Part shown: positions 1 through 5,739 of the stretch, piece after piece
Position numbering within the stretch: position 1 is the stretch's first letter
Layout of the letters: each line of letters begins with the position of its first letter
Source: Methanocella sp.
GTDB taxonomy: Archaea > Halobacteriota > Methanocellia > Methanocellales > Methanocellaceae
Length of the DNA stretch: 9,936 nt
Direction: 5' to 3'
Assembly (NCBI RefSeq): GCF_035506375.1
Contig: NZ_DATJPM010000050.1
Coordinates: forward strand, 1-9,936
Notes under the pieces: model-generated
Database searches by the model: none
What the model saw: the letters and a program-made list of their open reading frames with translations, nothing else
Told to the model about the DNA's origin: nothing
Made by a program: the position numbers and the translations under genes

Positions 1-34
1 GATGGTTAGCTGCTCTTTAAGGCACAACGGTGAC

Positions 35-528
35 GGAGGACACTATTTTTCACCACAGAGCTCCAGTAGTTCCGTGTTTGTTTAGTGGTCCTCTGCCCTG
101 TTTTCCACTTTCGTACTGCCCGTCGGTTTTTCAACACGAAAACACGAAAGACTTTTATATCCCACGTAAGGGCACGAAAATCACTAAGGCCCATGCCTGG
201 CGCTTAAAACACGAAACAACCTCTCCAATGGCACGAAAACACTAAAGGATTGAACCACGAGGACGGCATGACCCTTATGCTTTATTTTATATGCTTTTTC
301 TAGTGTTTCAAGTTAATTTAGCGAGGTTCGCGCATTCGGGAGGTTGTTTAGTGTTTTGACGTGAAAGCATCTACTTTAGTGTGGTTCGTGCCCCTTACGT
401 GGGATGAAAAAATAATTCGTGTTTTCGTGTTGAAAAACCGGACAAATCAGCGAACCACACGAACAAAGGACAAACGACTACATAACAAACACGGAACCAC
501 TGCCCCCTGTGGTGAAAATAGTGTCCTC
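35..528. repeat. Large imperfect palindromic repeat element, copy 1
   Basis: This non-coding element is an inverted repeat of about 0.5 kb with its axis near 282. The left arm pairs with the right arm throughout: 35-43 with 521-528 (GGAGGACAC / GTGTCCTC), the CACCACAG and GTTCCGTGTTTGT region (51-83) with 484-514, 124-145 with 419-440 (22 of 22 bases), CCCACGTAAGGGCACGAA (162-179) with 386-404, and the AACAACCTC block near 215 with GAGGTTGTT near 341-349. The unpaired centre is about 40 nt (261-300). The arms are studded with the words CACGAA and CACTAA. A second copy lies at 9538-9936 in the same orientation. No transposase or convincing ORF lies inside. It could be a MITE-like element, a long structured RNA or a protein-binding palindrome; the sequence alone does not decide. 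Confidence 0.9.
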
Positions 529-601
529 AGTGCTCTTCGAGGACTAAAAGCCAGAATGAAATTTTAAGGCGAGCAAGCAGGCGCCTCTACTATAAGCACG
601 T

Positions 602-621
602 AACCACTGGCCCCTGTGGTT
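602..621. repeat. Small hairpin repeating part of the palindrome end
   Basis: A perfect short inverted repeat, AACCAC-(8 nt)-GTGGTT, sits in the 144-bp gap between the palindrome region and the nitroreductase. It closely repeats the right end of the large element at 496-514 (AACCACTGCCCCCTGTGGT), with one central base changed, and like that copy it is followed within about 10 nt by a GTGTCC or GGACAC word. It may be a decayed terminal fragment of the same repeat family. The rest of 568-711 holds only A/T-rich sequence. Confidence 0.6.
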
Positions 622-670
622 AAGGACACTCAAAGACGGCATCAGAGATAAACGAAAATACTTAGCAGAT

Positions 671-691
671 AAAAAATAATAATCCAAAAAA
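671..691 (-). terminator. T-run terminators after the nitroreductase gene
   Basis: On the minus strand, two runs of six T (671-676 and 686-691) lie 20-45 bp after the nitroreductase stop codon. Oligo-T tracts are the usual intrinsic termination signal of archaeal RNA polymerase. No hairpin is needed or seen. Confidence 0.5.
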
Positions 692-711
692 GCACAGGAA
701 CCGCATTAAAT

Positions 712-1212
712 TTATGCTTTGTACCGGTCTTTGAACGTGACCTCTTCTACCGGCTTTTTGGACGGTTTCGGCTGTCCCGCGGGGTAGCCCGCCGGCACGA
801 GGGCGACGAGCGTATACTTTTCGGGCACGTTAAGCAGCTTTCGCACGTCATCGACGTAGGCCTTTTTATCGCCTGCGACCCAGCAGGTGCCGATGCCCTT
901 CGCGGCGCAAGCATAGATAATGTTCATCGTGGCTGCGGAGCCGTCCTCGAGATAGTACTTCTGGCCCTTTTCGCAGAACACGGCGAAGCAGGCGACGGCA
1001 TCTTTGATGAATTTTCCATGGTCCGCTGTTTCGCCGAGCTTTTGCAGGAGCGATTTATCTGTAATGCAGCCAATAAGCCAGGGCTGGATGTTTATGGCCG
1101 TGGGTGCCAGGCGGGCGCATGCCAGGATATCGTCGATGTCTTTTTGCGGTATAGCCTTTTCCTGGTACTGGCGGATACTTCGGCGGCTCTTGATGATATC
1201 AGTAAAGTCCAT
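712..1212 (-). CDS. Nitroreductase family FMN-dependent oxidoreductase
   Basis: A 166-residue protein of the small single-domain nitroreductase family, which uses FMN and NAD(P)H to reduce nitro, quinone or flavin substrates; the physiological substrate cannot be told. Family marks are the FMN-phosphate motif RRSIR (10-14), the NIQPW version of the S/N-x-QPW motif (41-45), the AATMNIIYACAAKGIGTCW segment (93-111) that lines the flavin site, and the GYPA followed by KPVEEV near the C-terminus (142-157). Length is at the short end for the family, as in many methanogen members. The ATG at 1212 lacks a Shine-Dalgarno sequence, but a TATA-like stretch at about 1230-1240 sits some 25 bp upstream, which suggests a leaderless mRNA. 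The ABC gene ends 46 bp upstream with its own T-run, so separate transcription is likely. Confidence 0.9.
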   Translation of the reverse strand: MDFTDIIKSRRSIRQYQEKAIPQKDIDDILACARLAPTAINIQPWLIGCITDKSLLQKLGETADHGKFIKDAVACFAVFCEKGQKYYLEDGSAATMNIIYACAAKGIGTCWVAGDKKAYVDDVRKLLNVPEKYTLVALVPAGYPAGQPKPSKKPVEEVTFKDRYKA

Positions 1213-1229
1213 AATAGTGAATACCGGAA

Positions 1230-1258
1230 ATATACATATTAATCTTCTTAATAAAAAA
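1230..1258 (-). promoter_or_regulatory. ABC gene terminator and nitroreductase promoter
   Basis: Read on the minus strand, the ABC ATPase stop is followed at once by six T (1252-1257), a plausible terminator. An AT-rich TATA-like element (ATATGTATAT, about 1230-1240) follows, centred about 25 bp before the nitroreductase ATG, which places initiation at or next to the start codon. Inferred from spacing only. Confidence 0.45.
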
Positions 1259-2185
1259 TCACTGGTTCTCGGCCGGCTCGATGAGCGCGTGGTACATGTC
1301 CTCGAGCGAGGTCATGGTCTGCCGGGCCTCGTAGACCTCGGTGAACGCGGACGCCTGCCGGATGATGCTCGGTATGTGCAGGAAATCGTCCACCTCGACT
1401 AAAAGATAGTCCTCACCCACTTTGATGCGGTTAGCGTAGATCTGGTGCCTCAGTACCGATTCCACCTTTTGAATATTAATAGGGCTGACACGGAGGATGA
1501 CGCCAGGACGCCCGATCTTCTCGCGAATGGACAGCATGCTCTCGTTCATGAGCGTCATGCCGTCCTTGATGATGGTGACGCTATCGCATACCTGATCTAT
1601 CAAGTTCATGTTGTTTGCCGTGAGCACGACGGTCTTGTCCCGCGTGGCCTTGAGGGCGTTCATGAACTGCACGCTGAAGCCGGGGTCGAGCTCGGCCAGC
1701 GAGCCGTCCATTAGGATGAGGCTGGCGTCGTTGATGAGCGAAACGCCTAATGAGACGCGCCGCTTTATGCCCAGTGACGTATCCCCGACTTTCCTGTCCA
1801 GGTCGGCCATGATGTCCAGCATCTCGGCCAGGACATCGATCCGGTACTTCGTCTCTTCCCTGGGCAGCCTGGCGGCCTTTCCCGCGTTTTCCAGGATCTG
1901 GCGGGGCGAGCGGTTCTCGGGTATGGCCTGGAGCTCCGGCACGACGCTGATCATGGGGCGCAGCTCGCGAACGTTGTTGATGGATATGCCATCGATCGAT
2001 ATGCTGCCCGAATCGGGCTTAATGAGTAAGGAAAGTATTTTGATGACCGTGCTCTTGCCGCTTCCATTGGGGCCGATGATGGCGTGGACTGCGTTCTTTT
2101 CTACGGACATCTCGAAATTATCGAGCGCCTTTTTGGTGCCATAACTCTTAATGACGTTGTGCGCTTCGATCATTCGCCAACCCAT
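1259..2185 (-). CDS. Degenerate ABC-type ATP-binding protein, orphan
   Basis: A 308-residue protein with an ABC ATPase fold (about 5-215) and a C-terminal extension like those of DrrA/CcmA-type exporter ATPases. Walker A is intact (GPNGSGKST, 38-46), as are the LILMD strand (156-160) and a D-loop-like ELDP (165-168). Other key positions differ from the family: the Q-loop glutamine is E84 (VVPEL), the LSGGQ signature reads TSLGI (136-140), the catalytic glutamate after Walker B is G161 (MDGS instead of LDEP), and the H-loop histidine is N191. ATP binding may persist while hydrolysis is probably poor or absent. No permease gene lies in the window. The ATG at 2185 is favoured by a TATA-like box 26 bp upstream; ATG at 2173 (MIEAHNV) is the more usual family start. 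Confidence 0.85.
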   Translation of the reverse strand: MGWRMIEAHNVIKSYGTKKALDNFEMSVEKNAVHAIIGPNGSGKSTVIKILSLLIKPDSGSISIDGISINNVRELRPMISVVPELQAIPENRSPRQILENAGKAARLPREETKYRIDVLAEMLDIMADLDRKVGDTSLGIKRRVSLGVSLINDASLILMDGSLAELDPGFSVQFMNALKATRDKTVVLTANNMNLIDQVCDSVTIIKDGMTLMNESMLSIREKIGRPGVILRVSPINIQKVESVLRHQIYANRIKVGEDYLLVEVDDFLHIPSIIRQASAFTEVYEARQTMTSLEDMYHALIEPAENQ

Positions 2186-2204
2186 TCCCCATTCGACGTT
2201 TTAC

Positions 2205-2240
2205 AAGCTTAAATAGCTTCTTTGGATGAGAATATAAAGG
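2205..2240. promoter_or_regulatory. Compact divergent promoter region
   Basis: Two TATA-like boxes point in opposite directions within about 30 bp. On the minus strand CTATTTAAG (2208-2216) lies about 26 bp before the ABC gene start at 2185, which suggests a leaderless transcript. On the plus strand ATATAAAG (2232-2239) would start transcription near 2260-2265 and give the dys-like gene a leader of about 50 nt. The minus-strand box lies within the palindrome AAGCTTAAATAGCTT (2205-2219). The rest of 2240-2314 is AT-rich and shows nothing else recognisable. Confidence 0.5.
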
Positions 2241-2314
2241 TTATGTATCAATCGATTAATGGGTAAAAAGACAAAATTGATAATACCTCGAAGCGTAATT
2301 TGTTGAGACTAGAG

Positions 2315-3247
2315 ATGATCGGCAATAAGATCAAGCCCGCGGAGATCCGCGGCACAATGACCGTTAACGAGCTTATCGGTCAAATGGACGGCTGTGCCTT
2401 CGGCGCGGGACGCATCTCGAGGGCCTGCGATATTCTCGAAGAGATGCAGGCCGACGACGTGACTAAATTTTTCGGGCTTTCGGGGGCCATGGTGCCGGCG
2501 GGCATGCGGAATATCGTATCCGACATGATAAGGGATGGCTATATCGACATTTTAGTTACGACCGGCGCCAACATGGTACACGACATCATCGAGGCGGTCG
2601 GCGGATGCCACACGTTCGGCACCGAGACGGCCAACGACTTCGACCTGAGAAGCCAGCACATCAACCGCATTTACGATGTTTATCTCGAGGATTCCTGCTT
2701 CGAGGGCCTGGAAAAGAAGCTGCAGGGCGTCTTCGGCGGCCTCGACCAGAGTAAGATATATTCCATCCGCGAATTGCTCACGGAGATCGGCAAGAACCTC
2801 GACGATAAGCATTCAATCCTGAGGAGCGCATACGAGTCGGACGTGCCCGTCTACTGCCCTGCCATCCAGGATTCGGTTATTGGCCTGCAAGCCTGGCTCT
2901 ATAACCAGACGGGCAAGATGCACGTCGACGCCTTCAAGGACATGCGCGAGCTTCTGGACCGGTGCTTTGAGGCCAAACGCACGGGCGCATTACTCATCGG
3001 CGGCGGAGTACCCAAGAATTACGTCCTCCAGTGCATGCTGGTCACGCCCCGGGAAGGCTATGACTATGTAATCCAGATCACCATGGACCGTGCAGAGACC
3101 GGCGGCCTTTCTGGCGCCACGCTCGAGGAAGCCCGAAGCTGGGGTAAAGTCGGCGAGAACTCGAAGACGGTGCAGGTCTACTGCGACGCGACGATCGCCC
3201 TACCGATGATGCTGGCGGCGGTCAACGAGCGAAAGCAGAAAAAGTAA
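2315..3247 (+). CDS. dys: Deoxyhypusine synthase family protein
   Basis: A 310-residue member of the deoxyhypusine synthase family. The classical enzyme uses NAD and spermidine to modify a lysine of translation factor aIF5A; some relatives make other polyamine products. Visible motifs are the NAD-site TTGAN (82-86), the YCPAIQDSVIG segment (180-190), GGGVPKN (229-235) and SWGK (275-278), where K278 matches the lysine that forms the covalent imine intermediate. An oddity is N235, where classical enzymes have the active-site histidine of GGGVPKHH; this and the diverged DRAETGGLSGA segment fit an archaeal DHS-like subfamily, so the substrate may not be aIF5A. ATG at 2315 is preferred; the frame extends to TTG codons at 2303 and 2300, and no strong Shine-Dalgarno distinguishes them. 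The next gene starts 10 bp downstream. Confidence 0.88.
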   Translation: MIGNKIKPAEIRGTMTVNELIGQMDGCAFGAGRISRACDILEEMQADDVTKFFGLSGAMVPAGMRNIVSDMIRDGYIDILVTTGANMVHDIIEAVGGCHTFGTETANDFDLRSQHINRIYDVYLEDSCFEGLEKKLQGVFGGLDQSKIYSIRELLTEIGKNLDDKHSILRSAYESDVPVYCPAIQDSVIGLQAWLYNQTGKMHVDAFKDMRELLDRCFEAKRTGALLIGGGVPKNYVLQCMLVTPREGYDYVIQITMDRAETGGLSGATLEEARSWGKVGENSKTVQVYCDATIALPMMLAAVNERKQKK

Positions 3248-3257
3248 TGGTGAGATC

Positions 3258-3650
3258 GTGTCGGATAATGAATACCTGACGAAGTACGTCGACGGCTTCA
3301 AGGCCGGCCTCGCGGAGGCGGCCAGTATGCTCCAGGAGAACGAACATAAAGACTGGGACATCCAGAAATATGCTGCCTTTTACGAAAATAAGTCCAACGG
3401 TCTGAAAATCCGGGAAGGCATGGAAAAGGGCTATGACGAAGGCTTAAAGGATGCTTACGCAACAGTCGGCCAGGACCTGCACGATTACGAGTTTAAGGAA
3501 TACTCGATCGAGGATTACGGGAAGCTTTATGCGAATATCGTTTCGAAGATCGGGGACTGCCTGAACTGCCAGGACATCGGGAGCGACAAGGGCTGCGAGG
3601 TGGGCAAGACCATCTGGTGCACGCGGCTGCTGGAAACATTAAAAGAATAA
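3258..3650 (+). CDS. Small acidic protein, internal duplication, four Cys
   Basis: A 130-residue soluble protein not recognised as any named family. It starts with GTG, supported by GGTGA four bases upstream and by lying 10 bp after the dys-like stop, so the two genes are almost certainly co-transcribed. Two related helical units are visible: G-[FY]-x2-GL-x2-A at 13-21 and again at 58-66, each followed by an acidic stretch and a Y-x2-[FL]-Y motif (38-42 and 87-91). The C-terminal tail carries four cysteines in a C-x2-C-x8-C-x7-C pattern (101, 104, 113, 121), which could bind zinc or an iron-sulfur cluster. No signal peptide or membrane segment is seen. The operon position hints at a link with the upstream enzyme, but no function can be assigned. 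Confidence 0.85.
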   Translation: MSDNEYLTKYVDGFKAGLAEAASMLQENEHKDWDIQKYAAFYENKSNGLKIREGMEKGYDEGLKDAYATVGQDLHDYEFKEYSIEDYGKLYANIVSKIGDCLNCQDIGSDKGCEVGKTIWCTRLLETLKE

Positions 3651-3653
3651 TAC

Positions 3654-3660
3654 TTTTTTT
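3654..3660 (+). terminator. T7 terminator after the dys-like operon
   Basis: Seven consecutive T begin four bases after the stop codon of the 130-residue protein, and the nucS TATA box follows within 20 bp. This is a typical archaeal oligo-T terminator separating two transcription units. Confidence 0.6.
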
Positions 3661-3672
3661 CAAGGCCCATAT

Positions 3673-3681
3673 CTTTTATTA
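3673..3681 (+). promoter_or_regulatory. TATA box of nucS, leaderless start
   Basis: CTTTTATTA is centred about 26-29 bp upstream of the nucS ATG at 3706, the usual archaeal TATA-to-start-site distance. No Shine-Dalgarno precedes the ATG. Together these indicate a leaderless mRNA. Inferred from spacing. Confidence 0.5.
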
Positions 3682-3705
3682 CCCTTAACGTATGTTTATC
3701 GAACG

Positions 3706-4458
3706 ATGAAGTATATGGTCTCGCCGACTCCGGAGGAAGCCCTGGAAGCCCTGAACGAAAGCGTTAGCAACATTAAAAAGAGCATGGTCACCATCGTGGG
3801 AGACTGCAGGGTCGACTACAACGGCAGAGCCCGCTCATTCCTCGACTATGGCGAACGCCTCGTCATCGTGAAGGCCGACGGAACGGTAATGGTCCACGGC
3901 AACGAGAAGCGCGAGCCTCTGAACTGGCAGCCTCCAGGCACTAAAGTGAAGTATACGATGAGCGAAGGCCTGGCCATTGAAGCGAAACGCACGAGCCCGC
4001 CCGAGACCATGCGCATCTACTTCAAGAGTATAGACGCGCTCAGCATCTTTCATCTAAATGACGGTGCCGAGCTCAATATCATCGGCGAGGAATCGGATAT
4101 CGTCGACAAGCTCGAAGCCGACCCGTCGCTGATCGAGGAGGGCCTGCGGATCATCCGCCGGGAGCAGGCCACAAACTCCGGCTATATCGACCTGCTCTGC
4201 GAGGATAAGAATGGGGTTACGGTCGTCGTCGAGGTCAAGCGTTCGGCCATCACGCATAACGCCGTCTATCAGTTAGAGGCCTATTTAGTCGATTTCAAGA
4301 AGAAGAACCATCAGTCGAAAGTCCGCGGCATACTCTGTGCCCCGCGGGTATCGGAAATGGCGAAAACGCTCATCGGCGAGAAAGGGCTCGAATACCGCCA
4401 GATCGACTACGACTTCGAGCTCAAGGACCGCAAGCAGTCTTCACTCGAAAGCTTTTAA
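3706..4458 (+). CDS. nucS: Endonuclease NucS/EndoMS, mismatch-specific
   Basis: A 250-residue protein of the NucS/EndoMS family, which makes double-strand breaks at mismatched bases and substitutes for MutS/MutL repair in many archaea and actinobacteria. The N-terminal DNA-binding and dimerisation half (about 1-125) is followed by a RecB-like nuclease domain: EEGLRIIRREQ (144-154), GYIDLL with D162 (159-164), VVVEVKR with E176 and K178 (173-179), then the Q189-x3-Y193 motif. The last residues, QSSLESF (244-250), form a PIP box (Q-x2-L-x2-F), the clamp-binding tail known from Pyrococcus NucS, so recruitment by PCNA is likely. Length is normal. A second in-frame ATG lies at codon 4; the first is favoured by its TATA spacing. 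It is a monocistronic unit with T-rich sequence on both sides. Confidence 0.93.
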   Translation: MKYMVSPTPEEALEALNESVSNIKKSMVTIVGDCRVDYNGRARSFLDYGERLVIVKADGTVMVHGNEKREPLNWQPPGTKVKYTMSEGLAIEAKRTSPPETMRIYFKSIDALSIFHLNDGAELNIIGEESDIVDKLEADPSLIEEGLRIIRREQATNSGYIDLLCEDKNGVTVVVEVKRSAITHNAVYQLEAYLVDFKKKNHQSKVRGILCAPRVSEMAKTLIGEKGLEYRQIDYDFELKDRKQSSLESF

Positions 4459-4496
4459 TTTATCGGGTTTTTTAATGATTTTTCGGACAGAGGCTT

Positions 4497-4508
4497 AATA
4501 TTTATAGC
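4497..4508 (+). promoter_or_regulatory. TATA-like element before the secreted-protein gene
   Basis: AATATTTATAGC is the best TATA match between nucS and the next gene. Expected initiation at about 4526-4530 falls just after the first ATG (4523), which argues for the internal ATG at 4544. The T-rich stretches at 4467-4485 just before it could end the nucS transcript. Confidence 0.4.
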
Positions 4509-4522
4509 TTATAGGCTTTTAT

Positions 4523-5056
4523 ATGGCAGGCCATGGCCGGTTAATGCGTTTTATCTTAGCCCTTTGCTTTGTCTTTATCCTCATGCCACATGTCGCCAAT
4601 AGCGTATCCGGCTCTTTCTTCAAGAACGGGTATTATCCGCAGCCTTACAGCTACAGCATTGAAACTTTCCCCATGCTGAAGGCCTATACGGCGCCGGGCA
4701 TCATCGTGACCGAAAGGGATGAGGGCGGATGTATTGTGACCTCCTCCGGGCGTTCCATAAACGTCTCTCTGGCCGAGGCCGATCCCTTCCAGAATTGGCT
4801 CCTCGTTGAGGCGGCAGGAGCCCAATGCCTTAATAATAGCTTAATTGACTCCTACCCGGTAAAACACATATTTCAGCTAAAAGCGCTGGAGTCTTCGGTT
4901 GTACGATTCAAGCTGATAGACGAGCGGAGCGGGAATACTATAAAGATATTCTCGTTTAGCCTCATAGTCGATGAGCCTGTATCGGGCATCGGATGGCCAA
5001 AGTTCAGCAGGGACATCGTGCCATCATTTATATGGCCGATTCAGCCAAAATTTTAA
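4523..5056 (+). CDS. Secreted beta-rich protein, possibly chagasin-like
   Basis: A 177-residue exported protein. A signal peptide is clear: basic MRF, then a hydrophobic stretch (10-21) ending near the HVANS segment. The mature part is beta-strand-rich. Segment 78-149 follows the order of inhibitor family I42 (chagasin): a SINVSLAEADPFQNW block where chagasins have the 'xLxxNPTTGYxW' loop, then FQLKAL (117-122), FKLIDER (129-135) and a final FSFSLIV strand (143-149). The NPTTG loop itself is not conserved, so protease inhibition is only a suggestion. Two cysteines remain in the mature region (70 and 102) and could form a disulfide. ATG at 4544 (codon 8) is an alternative start that better fits the promoter. 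It converges on the lipoprotein gene with a 19-bp gap. Confidence 0.75.
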   Translation: MAGHGRLMRFILALCFVFILMPHVANSVSGSFFKNGYYPQPYSYSIETFPMLKAYTAPGIIVTERDEGGCIVTSSGRSINVSLAEADPFQNWLLVEAAGAQCLNNSLIDSYPVKHIFQLKALESSVVRFKLIDERSGNTIKIFSFSLIVDEPVSGIGWPKFSRDIVPSFIWPIQPKF

Positions 5057-5075
5057 AACAAGCAAAGGGCAGGGA

Positions 5076-5702
5076 TCAGGATGTGATGACCTGCCCGAGC
5101 TGGCCGATGAACGTCCTGTTCTCCAGGGCCTCGGCCTCAGCCTTGCTCTCCTTTGCCAGCGAAATGTAATAATTCGCCTGGCTCACGAAATAGTTATACC
5201 GGACCGGGTTCTGCTCGGCGAAAGACCGCGAAGCCTGATAGCGGCCTTCCTGGTATGACTGGTTGATGTAGCCGAAGGCCAGAATATCATAATAGGCGGT
5301 CTCGTTCCATTTCTCCGAAAGCGCCCTCTCGTCGTCCGTCGAGGCGAAGGACTTCATGCTCAGGAAAGCCGTCCTGGCCTGTTCCATCGATTCGGCGGCC
5401 AGGCCAATGTTCGCCGTGGCGTTATCCCAGTACGCCGAATCGTAGTCCTTCCGGCTCTGATTCCATACGATTATCGCGTTATTATAGTTATTGAGGCCGG
5501 CGTTAAGCCGGTCGGCATAATTATACTGGCGCTCGATGGTCTGGTTGATCTGGACCGGCTCCGGCGTGGGAGATACCGGCGATTCAGGGGTTTGAGGCCC
5601 GATTTCCTTATAGGCGTCCCGGATAAATCCGACGCAGCCCGCGTTCACAACGATAAGCAATAATAATGCCACCGTTAACAGCCTGGCATACTTCAAACTC
5701 AT
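5076..5702 (-). CDS. Archaeal lipoprotein with helical domain
   Basis: A 208-residue surface lipoprotein. The N-terminus has a basic region, a hydrophobic core and a lipobox-like NAGC with C23 as the likely lipidated cysteine; asparagine at -3 is unusual. A Pro-rich linker follows (36-49, PESPVSPTPEP), then an alpha-helical domain rich in Ala, Tyr and Asn. Six N-glycosylation sequons are present (N53, N81, N94, N133, N147, N195). Residues 76-109 align without gaps to 410-443 of the adjacent PGF-CTERM-like protein around a shared A-x4-NQS-x2-D core. ATG at 5702 is preferred over GTG at 5705; GAGAGGTG abuts the ATG directly, closer than usual. It lies 37 bp after the upstream gene and is probably co-transcribed with it. 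No enzyme motif is seen; an envelope or structural role is inferred. Confidence 0.85.
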   Translation of the reverse strand: MSLKYARLLTVALLLLIVVNAGCVGFIRDAYKEIGPQTPESPVSPTPEPVQINQTIERQYNYADRLNAGLNNYNNAIIVWNQSRKDYDSAYWDNATANIGLAAESMEQARTAFLSMKSFASTDDERALSEKWNETAYYDILAFGYINQSYQEGRYQASRSFAEQNPVRYNYFVSQANYYISLAKESKAEAEALENRTFIGQLGQVITS

Positions 5703-5739
5703 CACCTCTCGGCGCAGACAATAAAAGGAGAAGATAGAT

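Noticed and set aside
35..528. CRISPR array
   Set aside because: Short words such as CACGAA recur, but there are no equal-length repeats with regular unique spacers; the structure is one large inverted repeat.
6..567. Three ORFs of 60-70 codons within the first palindrome (6-194 minus, 30-245 plus, 361-567 plus)
   Set aside because: They arise from the repeat. The matching positions in copy 2 have a 2-bp length change in the T-rich tract, which breaks the frame, and the products resemble no protein.
567..586. AGGCG/CGCCT 5-bp stem after the palindrome
   Set aside because: The stem is too short and the loop too long to support as a feature; chance occurrence is likely.
1608..2144. 178-codon plus-strand ORF opposite the ABC ATPase
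   Set aside because: It is antisense to a clearly recognisable ABC protein; its composition (Ser/Leu/Met/Arg-rich) is typical of a shadow frame.
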